Part shown: piece by piece, positions 18,645 through 28,248 of the stretch
Numbering within the stretch: position 1 is the stretch's first letter
Layout of the letters: the number at the start of each line of letters is the position of its first letter
Assembly (NCBI GenBank): GCA_020723505.1
Contig: DYIT01000014.1
Coordinates: 1 to 58,039 of the forward strand
Origin: Candidatus Kuenenia stuttgartensis
GTDB taxonomy: Bacteria; Planctomycetota; JAKEIC01; DYIT01
DNA: 58,039 nucleotides
Reading direction: 5' to 3'
Made by a program: the position numbers and the translations under genes
The notes under the pieces: model-generated
Seen by the model: the letters and a program-made list of their open reading frames with translations, nothing else
What the model was told of the DNA's origin: nothing
Database searches by the model: none

Positions 18645-21600
18645 ATGAAGACCGTAAGGATGGAGATGGCGTTCGCAGCGGCAATCGTCATCGCCGCGGC
18701 ATCGTTTCTGGCAATCTGGAGGCTCTCGTCCGACCGGGCCTCTGATCTAGTGACGGAGGATCCCGGCGAACAGGCCGCGAAATCGCCCGGCGATTCGGGG
18801 GCTGAACCTGCGCAAGCCAAACCCGGACAGGCTCCCGCCGCGAAGAATGCGCCCGAGAAAACCGCGGCCTTGGGAACAATAGCCGGGAGGGTTCTCGATT
18901 CGTCCGGCGCCCCGATTCCCGAAGCCGCCGTGACCCTGTCGGCTGCCGGAGAATCTTCAACGCCCCGGTCCTGTTCGACCGGGCCTGACGGAAGCTATTC
19001 GTTCGGCGGGCTCGATACCGGTTCCGCGTACAAAGCCAGGGCGGAGAAGGGGGGATACGTCTCTTCCGAGTCCGGAGAAATCGCATTCGCTCCGGGCGCA
19101 GTCCGGGCCGACGCCGCCGATCTCGTCCTGGAGCAGGCATGCACCGTAGAGGGCTCGGTGTCCGGGGAGGGGGGGGGCGCCATATCAGGGGCGGAGATAA
19201 TCCTTGACCTTCTGGTGGAACGCGAAGGCATCCTCGTCACGTCTGCCAAGCCTCCGCATTCGGCAAGATCCGGGGAGGACGGCCGGTTCTCGATTTCCAC
19301 TCTGCCTCGGGGCGGCTACAGGATTATGGCCCAGGCCGAGGGATGGGCAAGGAAAGTCGAGCCGAAAGTCGACGCCTCCCCTTCCGGTCCCGCGCGAGTG
19401 GATTTCGTGCTGTCCGCGCAGCGCATTCTGGCGGGAACCGTGAGGAATTCCAGAGGCGAGGGAATCAGGGGCGCGTCAATCGCCGGATACTACCAGGGTA
19501 AGGGCGGCGGGTTCGCGACTCCGGCGGCGATCAGCGCCGGCGACGGCAGTTTCAGCATTCCGCACCTCCCGGAGGGGCAGGCGACCCTCCAGGCTTCCGC
19601 CGACGGGTATCTTCCGGAGCGGAAACTGGGAGTTCCGGTGCCTTCGACAGGCGTCGATTTCACGCTCATGAAAGCCGACGGGGCGATAGAAGGCAGTATT
19701 TCGGGCCCGTCCGGGCCGCTCGACTCGTTCAGGCTCAGGCGGTTCAAGGAGCACCCCGGCAACCTCCAGAAGACGGCCATCGGAATGATGGAAGGCGTGA
19801 GCAAGGAGTTCCGTGAAGCGGGGGGGAAGTTCCGCCTCGAGGGCCTTGGTCCGGGGAAATACGTCATCGAGGCGTATGCCCAAGGCTGCACGGGCGGCGA
19901 GAAGCGCGGCATCGAGGTCAGGGAAGGCGAAACGACCTCGGGCGTGGAAATCTCGCTTGGAACGGGCTTCCCGCTCAAGGGCAAGGTCGTGCGCAAATCG
20001 GACGGATCCGCGATCCCCGGGGCGGAGATTGCCGTCAACCTGACGATCAAGGGGCCGTTCCAGGAGGTGCCGTTCGCCCCTTCGGACGTGAAGACGGTCA
20101 CGGATGCGTCCGGGGCGTTCATGCTGGACATGCTCAAGGAGGGGAACGTTTCGCTCTCCGTTTCCCATCCCGAGTTCGGCATGGCCTGCAGATCAGGGAT
20201 AACAATCATCCCCGGCGAAGCCCCGGAGGATGTGACAATCTCCCTTTCAGCGCCGGGATTCGTGGCCGGGAGGGTCACGGACGCTTCCGGGAAGGGGGTC
20301 GAAGGCGACTATATCGTGATTCAGCATCCAACGGAGCCGACGCTCAAGCAGACGCTCCAGACCGGCCCGGAGGGCAGGTATGCGTCGAAACCGATCAGTC
20401 CCGGGACATACCAGGTGATTCACGTGAAAAACGCCGACCATTCCAAGGTCAAGGTGAAGGTGACGCCGGTGAAATCGGGAGAGACTGCCGTCATGGATTT
20501 CGCCGAGTCCGCCGGCTGCAGGCTTCATGGGACAGTGACATCGGGGGGAAAGCCTCTGGCCGGCTGCTACGTGACCATCCTGCCCGGAGGCGACGAGACG
20601 GCCGACCGCAAAGACATAGCGGTGGCCTCGACGGACGAGAACGGCCTGTACGTCCTGCAGGGAGTCCCGCCGGGCAAATATATCGTGATGGCGCAGACTT
20701 CGCTTCCCGGGTCCGATTCCTCGTCGAAGACGGTGCAGGTCGAGGTCGATGTGAAGGCGGACGAGTTTTCGAAGCTCGTGGACGTTGCGTTCCCCTCGGG
20801 GCGCGTGTCGGGCCTGGTAATCGAAGCATCCTCAGGCAAGCCCGTATCCGGCGCGCTCGTGATTCTTTCGGGCGCCGACCAGTGGGAGAAGAGCAACGAC
20901 CTTCGCTCGCTATCGGAGGCCGTCAAGCAGCTCATAGGGCAGGGGCTCACCGACGAGAAGGGGGGCTTCGAGATAGGCGGCCTTGCCGCAGGCAGGTTCA
21001 GGCTGTGGGTCACCAGGGACGGATACGCAGCGGAAGTGACGGACGTGCTCGAAGTGGCCGCGGGCGGGGCGGTCCATGTCACGGTGTCGGTTTCTCCGGA
21101 ATCGGTCGTGAAGGGGGTCGTCACGCTGCTCGGATCGGGGCCCGTCGAGAAAGCCGCGCTCTGCCTTCTCGACAAGGACGGCAAGCCCTGCGATTTCACC
21201 TTCGGGGTCTGTTTCTCGGACGCGTCGGGCAGGTACGAGATGCGGAGCATCAAGGATGGGACGTACGTGGTGTACGCCGCCGCGCCCGGATGCGGGAGGG
21301 CGGTCTCCTCACCCATCACGGTGCCGAAGGGCGGGTCGGTCGAGTGCAACTTCGCGCTGAGCCCCGAAGGCGGAATCGTCGTTACCGCCGCCAGAGGCGG
21401 CCTAGCCATGGAAGGCGCGGTCGTCAAGGTCTTCAATCAACTGGGAACCGAAATAGTCGACAGGCTGAACCTCGAGAACATCTACTCGTCGACCAGGGAA
21501 AGGAAGACGGATGCGACGGGAACGCTGCGCGTGGGCATGCTCGCCAAGGGCGTGTACCGCGTAGAAGTGAAAGCCCCTTCAGGAGAGACCAAGGTCCTCG

Positions 21601-21653
21601 AAGCGGCCGTGGAAGCGGGGACCGACGCCAGGATTCCAGTGGTTTTCGAATAG
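18645..21653 (+). CDS. Large secreted/anchored protein with multiple carboxypeptidase-regulatory-like (CarboxypepD_reg) domains
   Basis: Repeated G(R/K)V...G.PI.GA.V.L...T(D/G).G.F.I..L..G.Y.(L/V).. modules after an N-terminal TM segment. Confidence 0.85.
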   Translation: MKTVRMEMAFAAAIVIAAASFLAIWRLSSDRASDLVTEDPGEQAAKSPGDSGAEPAQAKPGQAPAAKNAPEKTAALGTIAGRVLDSSGAPIPEAAVTLSAAGESSTPRSCSTGPDGSYSFGGLDTGSAYKARAEKGGYVSSESGEIAFAPGAVRADAADLVLEQACTVEGSVSGEGGGAISGAEIILDLLVEREGILVTSAKPPHSARSGEDGRFSISTLPRGGYRIMAQAEGWARKVEPKVDASPSGPARVDFVLSAQRILAGTVRNSRGEGIRGASIAGYYQGKGGGFATPAAISAGDGSFSIPHLPEGQATLQASADGYLPERKLGVPVPSTGVDFTLMKADGAIEGSISGPSGPLDSFRLRRFKEHPGNLQKTAIGMMEGVSKEFREAGGKFRLEGLGPGKYVIEAYAQGCTGGEKRGIEVREGETTSGVEISLGTGFPLKGKVVRKSDGSAIPGAEIAVNLTIKGPFQEVPFAPSDVKTVTDASGAFMLDMLKEGNVSLSVSHPEFGMACRSGITIIPGEAPEDVTISLSAPGFVAGRVTDASGKGVEGDYIVIQHPTEPTLKQTLQTGPEGRYASKPISPGTYQVIHVKNADHSKVKVKVTPVKSGETAVMDFAESAGCRLHGTVTSGGKPLAGCYVTILPGGDETADRKDIAVASTDENGLYVLQGVPPGKYIVMAQTSLPGSDSSSKTVQVEVDVKADEFSKLVDVAFPSGRVSGLVIEASSGKPVSGALVILSGADQWEKSNDLRSLSEAVKQLIGQGLTDEKGGFEIGGLAAGRFRLWVTRDGYAAEVTDVLEVAAGGAVHVTVSVSPESVVKGVVTLLGSGPVEKAALCLLDKDGKPCDFTFGVCFSDASGRYEMRSIKDGTYVVYAAAPGCGRAVSSPITVPKGGSVECNFALSPEGGIVVTAARGGLAMEGAVVKVFNQLGTEIVDRLNLENIYSSTRERKTDATGTLRVGMLAKGVYRVEVKAPSGETKVLEAAVEAGTDARIPVVFE

Positions 21654-22117
21654 GACCGCACAAGGCAACCGGGCCGCAACCGCAATTTGCCACGGCGGAT
21701 TGGCTCATTTCCTGGCGGAGAGGGGTTCCAGCGCCTTCGCGGGGAGTTCCATGAGATGAACCCTGGGTTCGGGCCTCGAACATGTTCTCGCAGCCCTGAG
21801 CCCGAGGTCCAGGCGCAGGGCGAGCGCGTCGAAGGTGCGCGAAGCGGCCGATCCGAGATTCCTCACGAAGCTTTCCGGCGTGATTTGCATGCTGTCTTGA
21901 ATCCGGAATAGAATCCCGCGAAACGACCGGAACCAGTGAACGGATTTGATTATAGCAACTCCACGCCGCATGGGGCCACCTTTTCTTGAATCCGCCCTTC
22001 CGGAAAAGCGGCGGTTTTTACGGGGGCGACCAGGAATCAGATTGACCGGAAGAGGCGTAACATGGAGAATTCCGGCCTGACGCGAATCGTTTTCCGGACC
22101 GTCTTCGGAGAACAGCC

Positions 22118-23116
22118 TTGATTCCCGGTCTCGTCACAATCGGCTCCCCTGCCCTGTGGGCCGGCTTCCTCGTGTTCGTCCTGGCCATGCTGGCGCTCGA
22201 CCTCGGCGTATTCCACCGCAGGGAGCACGCCGTCAGCATCAAGGAAGCCCTGATCTGGACCGCGGTCTGGATCTCCCTCGCGCTCATCTTCAACGCGGGC
22301 GTCTATCACTGGTTCGGATCCGAGCGGGGTCTCGAGTTCCTGACCGGGTATCTAATCGAGAAGGCGCTGTCGGTGGACAACCTGTTCGTCTTCCTGGTCA
22401 TCTTCTCGTATTTCGGAGTCGCGCCTTCCCACCAGCACAGGGTGCTTTTCTGGGGCATCCTGGGCGCGCTGGTAATGCGGGCGATTTTCATCCTCGCCGG
22501 GGCCGCGCTGATACAGTCGTTCCACTGGGTGATATACATTTTCGGCGGATTCCTCGTAATCACCGCCGTGAAGCTCATGATCCACAAGGAGGGCGAGGTC
22601 CATCCTGAGCGCAATCCCCTGTTCCTGGTGTTCAGGAAGCTCGTGCCGTCCACGACCGAATACGACGGCACCCACTTCATCGTCAGGAAGGGCGGCAAGC
22701 TCTTCGCGACGCCGCTCATGCTGGTCCTGGTCACGGTCGAAGGGACCGACCTGGTGTTCGCGACTGATTCCATACCGGCCATCTTCGGGGTGACCACGGA
22801 TCCCTTCATCGTCTTCACATCGAACATATTCGCGATTCTGGGCCTGAGAGCTCTCTATTTCGTCCTCGCAGGCATGATGGGCAAGTTCCGGTTCCTGAAG
22901 TACGGCCTTGCTCTCGTGCTGGGGTTCGTGGGCGTGAAGATGCTCATTTCCAAGGCCGTGGAGATACCGATACCGCTGTCGCTCGGGGCTGTCGCGGGCA
23001 TCCTGGCCGTGTCCGTAGGGATATCCCTCCTGATTCCTTCCGCCCCGGCCGGGGAAGCGAACCAGGGCGGCGGCAATGCGGAGGGGGAGGCGGCGGGCGG
23101 GCCGAAGCACTCTTAG
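22118..23116 (+). CDS. TerC/Alx family integral membrane protein
   Basis: LALDLGVFHRREHAVSIKEAL...LTGYLIEKALSVDNLFVFLVIFSYF...VTVEGTDLVFATDSIPAIFGVT; TTG start. Confidence 0.93.
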   Translation: MIPGLVTIGSPALWAGFLVFVLAMLALDLGVFHRREHAVSIKEALIWTAVWISLALIFNAGVYHWFGSERGLEFLTGYLIEKALSVDNLFVFLVIFSYFGVAPSHQHRVLFWGILGALVMRAIFILAGAALIQSFHWVIYIFGGFLVITAVKLMIHKEGEVHPERNPLFLVFRKLVPSTTEYDGTHFIVRKGGKLFATPLMLVLVTVEGTDLVFATDSIPAIFGVTTDPFIVFTSNIFAILGLRALYFVLAGMMGKFRFLKYGLALVLGFVGVKMLISKAVEIPIPLSLGAVAGILAVSVGISLLIPSAPAGEANQGGGNAEGEAAGGPKHS

Positions 23117-23120
23117 CCAC

Positions 23121-23879
23121 TTAATGAAAAGATACTTGTAAAAATGAAAAGACTTGCGGCAAGGCACGCGCGAAGCGCGTGATATAGACTTGCTTTGCGG
23201 TTTTTTCGGGTTTTAAGGAGGAATCAGATGGCAGACGAAAAGGACGCGAAAGGCAAGGAGAAGGACAAGAAGAACATGCCCAAGAAGGGCGGCTGCTGCT
23301 GCGGCGGCAAGAAGGCGGAAGAGAAGAAGTAATCGGCAGGCGGAATCGCAGTCGAAGAGACCGCGGCCTCAAAGGCCGCGGTCTCCGTTTTCCGAGGCAT
23401 TTCACGTAGATTAGCTTCCCGTCGCCCGGGGCGTAGAACTCCTCTATGAATGCTTCCTTCACGTATCCGCATCGTTCGTAGAAAGCGCAGGTGGGCCGGT
23501 ACTTCTCCTGCGAGGAGGTCTCAATGTAAATCCTCCTCCCTCCCATGCCCGCCGCGGCGATTTCGCTCATCGCGAGCAGCCGCCGTCCGAGCCCCCTGCC
23601 CTGGAGCGGCGCCTCCACCGCAATCCAGAACAAGTCGAAGCTGGATACGGTGCAGGCGATGGGCCCGAAGCAGGAATACCCTACAGCGCCCCCCGGACCG
23701 TCTGCGAAAAGGAAGTAGTACCCGCTCCTCTCCCCCTTCGGGAGCCTCTCCTCGACGAGCTCCACCGCCACGTCGATCTCGTCCTTCCGGAAGAAGCCCG
23801 TCGATTCCACGATTCTCCGGACTGCCGCAGGATCATCCGGTTCGGGGACGCTCCTCAGCGAAACGTCCGGGTCCCTCAT
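23121..23879 (-). CDS. GNAT family N-acetyltransferase (conserved domain about 23395-23879; C-terminal 80+ residues antisense to microprotein)
   Basis: FDLFWIAVEAPLQGRGLGRRLLAMSE...CAFYERCGYVKEAFIEEFYAPGDGKLIYVKCLGK; start overlaps ATP-grasp stop (ATGA). Confidence 0.85.
   Translation of the reverse strand: MRDPDVSLRSVPEPDDPAAVRRIVESTGFFRKDEIDVAVELVEERLPKGERSGYYFLFADGPGGAVGYSCFGPIACTVSSFDLFWIAVEAPLQGRGLGRRLLAMSEIAAAGMGGRRIYIETSSQEKYRPTCAFYERCGYVKEAFIEEFYAPGDGKLIYVKCLGKRRPRPLRPRSLRLRFRLPITSSLPPSCRRSSSRPSWACSSCPSPCLSRPFRLPSDSSLKPEKTAKQVYITRFARALPQVFSFLQVSFH
23228..23332 (+). CDS. 34-aa Lys-rich microprotein with Cys-Cys-Cys motif
   Basis: AAGGAGGA SD then ATG: MADEKDAKGKEKDKKNMPKKGGCCCGGKKAEEKK*; terminator hairpin 25 nt downstream. 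Below the ORF-track size cut-off. Confidence 0.7.
   Translation: MADEKDAKGKEKDKKNMPKKGGCCCGGKKAEEKK
23357..23392 (+). terminator. Terminator hairpin after the microprotein gene (convergent with GNAT)
   Basis: GAGACCGCGGCC-TCAAA-GGCCGCGGTCTC + CGTTTT; perfect 12-bp stem. Confidence 0.75.
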
Positions 23880-25951
23880 TTCAGCGCCACCTTTGCGGGG
23901 CCGGAGAGGGCTGTCTTCCTCGAGAGCGCGGCATCCACTATTCTCTCGATAAGGCCGGTATAGCCAAGACCTCCCAGCTCCGCCGCCACGGCGAACCCGG
24001 CCTCGGGGGAGATGCAGGGATTCGAGTTGACCTCGAGGACCCAGGGAATGCCTCCGGCATCGACGCGGAAGTCCACCCGCGCGTATCCGTCGAGGTCGAA
24101 TATTTTCCAGCACGCCTCGACGGTCCTCGTGAGCCTGTCGAGCAGCGGCCCGTCCTCCGGCCCGAACTTGAAGGTCCTCGGCGTGTGATTGTATTCGAAG
24201 GAATCCTGCGTCCATTTCGCATTGTAATCCACGACCTTGAGCTTCTCGGGCGGATAGTCCACGAACTGGATTTCAGCGTGCGGGAGAACCCTGGGGATGC
24301 CGTTCTCCGAGATTGAGGCGATGTTGAACTCCCTCCCCTCCACGAACGCCTCGGCGTAGACCGTCCCCCGCTCCTTCGCGTGCTTCTCCATTTCCGCCAT
24401 GAGTCCGGCGTAGTCGCGTACCGTCACGAACGCCGAATCATCGAGGCCGATTGAGGCGTGTTCCCATTTCGATTTTATCACGAACATGCCCTTCGCGCGT
24501 GAGGCGCCCGGCCCCGTGCCGTCGGGATTGACCCAGTGCGGCGTCTGAATCCCCCCTCCCATGAGCACCATCTTCGCCACCAGCTTGTTGGATGTCGTGT
24601 ACAGGGCGTCCGTCGGGCACCCGGTGTACCGGAGGCCCATGTAATCCAGGAGGGCCGGGGCGAGGTGAATCAGGCTCCCCTTTCCTTCGACGGACTCCAC
24701 GAGATTGAACACGAACTCCGGCGCTATCTTCTCGAGCTGGCTCCTCACTCCGTTCAAATCGAGCGAGAATATGACGCGCGCGGGCTCGAATCCGAGTTTC
24801 GAGAGCGAATCCGAGACGGCTTCCGCCTCGATGAGCACGTCCTTCTCGTCCTCGGGGGCGTCCTCGGCGACTTCGCCGTGCATCACGGCGACGCGGCCGC
24901 TCCTCCTGCGCCTGACCCTGGCCTTCGCCTCGGCCTTCCCGCGCCCGGGCTTCGCCGCGGGCTTCGCCGGGCGGCCGGTCTTCACGCGCTTGACCGCGGA
25001 CTCCATGATTTGCCGCATGAGTTCCAGATATTCGCCGCCGCCCAGCGTCCAGAGAATCGGCAGGTCGGAATGGACAGGATGCAGTCCGGCGAGCGGATTC
25101 ACCTCCATGAACTGAATCCTCCCGTCCGCCCCCTCCCTGACGTCGACGCGCCCGGCATCCCTGCATCCCAGGCCCTTCCAGGCCCTCAGGGAGACGTCTT
25201 CCGCCTCCGAGGCCAGGGGTCCCTTCGCGAGCTTGTAGACCACGAGCTCCTCGCAGCGCTCCTTGTTGACGTAGGAGTAGACCTCCTTCTCGGCCTCGGG
25301 CTTGAGCTCGACCTCGATGACTCCCGCCGATCTGGCCTCGTCACCGGTGCCGATTATCCCGACCGTGAATTCCCTCCCGGGCAGGAAAGCCTCCACGAGC
25401 ACGGGCTGGTCGTAGGCCGCGAGCAGCTTCCTGCAAACCGTCTTCAGCTCCTGCGCGGACTTGATTTTCGATTCCGCGTTGACCCCCTTGCCGGTCCCTT
25501 CGGCCACGGGCTTCGCGAACAGGGGATACGGCAGCCGGACGGACGCGATGTCCTTCTCGCTCTCGACGACGCAGAAATCCGGGGTCGGAATGCCGAGGTC
25601 CCTCACGACCCTCTTGGTCATGGCCTTGTGCAGCGTCAGCGAAAGCACAAGCGCGTCGGAGAACACGGTGGGTATTCCATAGGCTTCAAGAATGGCCGGG
25701 ACCTCCGCCTCCCGTCCGAACCCCTTCATGCCCTCGGCGATGTTGAAGACGATGTCCCACCTGTGCCCCGCGGCAAGGCGTTCCGTCAGTCGTCTCGCGT
25801 GCCCTATTCGGTCGGTGTCGTAGCCGAGCCGCCTCAGCGCGCTCTCAATGGCGTCGATTGTGTCGGGCTTGTCGAACTCGGCGGTCTCTTCCTCCCCATA
25901 GCCCTCGGCAAGGTAGTCGAGGCGCAGATCGTAGGTGATTCCAACCAGCAT
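23876..25951 (-). CDS. Tandem D-Ala-D-Ala ligase-like ATP-grasp fusion protein
   Basis: Two Ddl-like modules, each with ligand motif (FMEVNPLAGLHP; VLEVNSNPCISPEAGF), joined by a K/R/A/P linker; SD AGGGGAG before ATG 25951 (MLVGITYDLRLDYL). Confidence 0.85.
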   Translation of the reverse strand: MLVGITYDLRLDYLAEGYGEEETAEFDKPDTIDAIESALRRLGYDTDRIGHARRLTERLAAGHRWDIVFNIAEGMKGFGREAEVPAILEAYGIPTVFSDALVLSLTLHKAMTKRVVRDLGIPTPDFCVVESEKDIASVRLPYPLFAKPVAEGTGKGVNAESKIKSAQELKTVCRKLLAAYDQPVLVEAFLPGREFTVGIIGTGDEARSAGVIEVELKPEAEKEVYSYVNKERCEELVVYKLAKGPLASEAEDVSLRAWKGLGCRDAGRVDVREGADGRIQFMEVNPLAGLHPVHSDLPILWTLGGGEYLELMRQIMESAVKRVKTGRPAKPAAKPGRGKAEAKARVRRRRSGRVAVMHGEVAEDAPEDEKDVLIEAEAVSDSLSKLGFEPARVIFSLDLNGVRSQLEKIAPEFVFNLVESVEGKGSLIHLAPALLDYMGLRYTGCPTDALYTTSNKLVAKMVLMGGGIQTPHWVNPDGTGPGASRAKGMFVIKSKWEHASIGLDDSAFVTVRDYAGLMAEMEKHAKERGTVYAEAFVEGREFNIASISENGIPRVLPHAEIQFVDYPPEKLKVVDYNAKWTQDSFEYNHTPRTFKFGPEDGPLLDRLTRTVEACWKIFDLDGYARVDFRVDAGGIPWVLEVNSNPCISPEAGFAVAAELGGLGYTGLIERIVDAALSRKTALSGPAKVALK

Positions 25952-26017
25952 GCGCTCCCCTCCAGTCTTCTCGGACATTCCGCGTGACCCCGTCGGTCCG
26001 CGCGAGAATGATACAGA

Positions 26018-26052
26018 AGGGGCTGCAATCGCACAAGGCAATTGCAGCCCCT
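26018..26052 (-). promoter_or_regulatory. Intercistronic hairpin between kamA-like gene and ATP-grasp gene
   Basis: AGGGGCTGCAAT (26018-26029)/ATTGCAGCCCCT (26041-26052), perfect 12-bp stem, 11-nt loop; no strong U tract on the minus strand. Confidence 0.7.
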
Positions 26053-26067
26053 ATGGAAGTTTTCTGA

Positions 26068-27477
26068 CTACTCACAGAACGGCGAGTCTGACTGTTCCCT
26101 TTCCGCCCTCCGCTTGAGCCGGCTGGTCTTCTCCGGACTGATTGATGACGCCTTCCCGGTGGCTAGCTCCCAGACGCCCGGGGCGGCATCGCCGCGCACC
26201 GGCTCGCTCCGCCTCGAGTACGGCTCCGGATAAGTCACCATCATGCCCTCGTAGTTCCTGAGGACCGTATGGGTCGGGCTCATGGAGATCACGTAGGACG
26301 GCAGGACAGGAATCTTGCCTCCGCCGTGCGGGGCGTCGACGATGAACGTCGGAATCGCTATGCCGCTCAACCTGCCCCGCAGGTACTCCATAATCTCGAT
26401 GCCCCTCGACAGCGGCGTGCGGAAATGCTCGACGCCCCTTACGAGGTCGCACTGGTAGAGGTAGTAGGGCCTGACGCGCATGCGCACGAGGCCGCGGCAG
26501 AGTTCGGCGTAGGTTTCCGGATTGTCGTTGATACCCCTGAGGAGCACCGACTGGTTTCCGAGCGGTATGCCCGCGTCCGCCAGCCTCCCGCAGGCCTGCG
26601 CGGCCTCGGGCGTGAGCTCCTGCGGATGGTTGAAGTGGGTGTTAATCCAGATGGGGTGGTATTTCCTGAGCATCTCAGTGAGTTCCGCGGTTATCCTCTG
26701 CGGCAGAACCACCGGCGTCCTGGTCCCGATGCGGATTACCTGGACGCTCTGGACCTTCCTTATCTCCTTGAGTATGCCTTCCAGGACCTCGGTCGCCATC
26801 GTGAGCGGGTCCCCCCCGGACACGATGACGTCGGAAATCTCCGGATGGGCCGCAAGGTACTCGGTCGCGCGCTGAATCCTCCTCGGGCTGACCACGCACT
26901 CCCTTGATCCCGCTATCCTCTTCCTCGTGCAATGGCGGCAGTAGGAAGCGCAGGTGGTCGTCGCGATGAACAGGGCCCGGTCTGGGTAGCGGTGCACCAG
27001 GTTCGGCACGGGGCTGTCCATCCCTTCCTCAAGCGGGTCGTCCACGAGCGCCGGCGCGTCCAGGAGCTCCTTGGTGTTCGGCACGCACATGGCGAACACC
27101 GGATCGGAGAAGTCGGGTTTGCGGACGAGCGAGGCGTAATATGGCGTAATCGCCATCGGGAAGGTGAGGGTGACGCCCGCGGCTTCCGGCATCTTCTTCA
27201 CAGCCGGCATCAGCCTTTCGAGCTGCTGGAACGAACGGATGCGCTTGCGCATCTGCCAGCGCCAGTCATCCCACTGGTCCCGGTTCGCGCCGAACGCCCT
27301 CGGATCATCGAGGGGCAGTTCCAGGGGGAAGAATTCCTGCGCGGGTTCCGGGGCTTTTTCCGGGAAGACTGACGCGATACTTCGCCCCGGAGGTTCCGAA
27401 GGTTCGTCCCCGGCCGAAAGATCCTCCTTCGGCAGAGGGTGCGCGTTCAGCGAGGGACTCGCCACTGGGCTCTTCAT
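26068..27477 (-). CDS. kamA: KamA-family radical SAM aminomutase (lysine 2,3-aminomutase-like)
   Basis: CASYCRHCTRKR (CxxxCxxC), VIVSGGDPLTM, HFNHPQELTPEA, GNQSVLLRGINDN, PYYLYQCDLVRGVEHFRTPL, APHGGGKIPV. Confidence 0.93.
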   Translation of the reverse strand: MKSPVASPSLNAHPLPKEDLSAGDEPSEPPGRSIASVFPEKAPEPAQEFFPLELPLDDPRAFGANRDQWDDWRWQMRKRIRSFQQLERLMPAVKKMPEAAGVTLTFPMAITPYYASLVRKPDFSDPVFAMCVPNTKELLDAPALVDDPLEEGMDSPVPNLVHRYPDRALFIATTTCASYCRHCTRKRIAGSRECVVSPRRIQRATEYLAAHPEISDVIVSGGDPLTMATEVLEGILKEIRKVQSVQVIRIGTRTPVVLPQRITAELTEMLRKYHPIWINTHFNHPQELTPEAAQACGRLADAGIPLGNQSVLLRGINDNPETYAELCRGLVRMRVRPYYLYQCDLVRGVEHFRTPLSRGIEIMEYLRGRLSGIAIPTFIVDAPHGGGKIPVLPSYVISMSPTHTVLRNYEGMMVTYPEPYSRRSEPVRGDAAPGVWELATGKASSISPEKTSRLKRRAEREQSDSPFCE

Positions 27478-28182
27478 TTATGCCTCCATAACCTTACTCA
27501 CGGCCCCGGAGGCGGAACTGCTCCGCCGCCCGAACGACGCATTGCCGCGGCTCTGCTGTTGCACAAGCGTGGCGATAGCGTCAATCATGGCTTTCCTTAC
27601 CGGGTCGAAAGCCATGACCATGCGTTCGGCTCCGATGTCGAAGGCCGCGAATGACAGGTAACCGTTCGAAACATTGGCAAGCAGGATTGCTATCCTGCGA
27701 AGGAACAGGGGAGTGGGCCTGAAGCCGGCGTGCTTCCTTATCACCTTTTCGACGAGCTTGAAGTACTTCTCGAACTCTTCCGCGCACTCGGGTAGCTCGA
27801 TTTCGTTGAGCTGCATCAACGTGCGCGCGTAGATGACCAGGGGGAACCCCTTGGGGTCCTCCCTGTAGAAACCGAGCTCGGCTTCCACAATCCGCTCGAC
27901 GGCCGAATAGAGGCCGTCGGCGTCCTTGGCGGCCGCCCTTATCCTCGAGAGGAGCTTCCTCAGCGTGGATCCGACGATTGTCTCGAAGACGGCGCTCTTG
28001 GACGAGTAGTAGATGTAGAACGTGCCCTTGCCTACGTCGGCTCGGGTGGTTATTTCATCGATGGTCGCGGCGGCGAGGCCGCGATCGAGGAAGATATCCC
28101 TGGCAGCGTCAAGGAGCTTCTTGAGAGTGCGCGCCGCGCGCCTCTCGTATCTTGTCAGCGGCTGTTGGTGCTCTTCTTCCAT
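27478..28182 (-). CDS. TetR family transcriptional regulator
   Basis: ILDAARDIFLDRGLAAATIDEITTRADVGKGTFYIYYSSKSAVFE-type HTH; TAA directly abuts the kamA ATG. Confidence 0.93.
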   Translation of the reverse strand: MEEEHQQPLTRYERRAARTLKKLLDAARDIFLDRGLAAATIDEITTRADVGKGTFYIYYSSKSAVFETIVGSTLRKLLSRIRAAAKDADGLYSAVERIVEAELGFYREDPKGFPLVIYARTLMQLNEIELPECAEEFEKYFKLVEKVIRKHAGFRPTPLFLRRIAILLANVSNGYLSFAAFDIGAERMVMAFDPVRKAMIDAIATLVQQQSRGNASFGRRSSSASGAVSKVMEA

Positions 28183-28248
28183 CTCAAAGCCTGTTCCGTC
28201 CCGGCCCCCCGTTGACCCCGCGGTCTGTCATGACGGAAAATTCATAAG

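Noticed and set aside
21705-21971. 88-aa minus ORF between the carboxypeptidase-regulatory and TerC genes
   Set aside because: No SD, no recognised motif, weak coding character; not supported.
21900-22117. Possible Mn (yybP-ykoY) riboswitch upstream of terC
   Set aside because: Looked for it because of the TerC gene, but no convincing conserved core or paired arrangement was found by eye; an Infernal search would be decisive.
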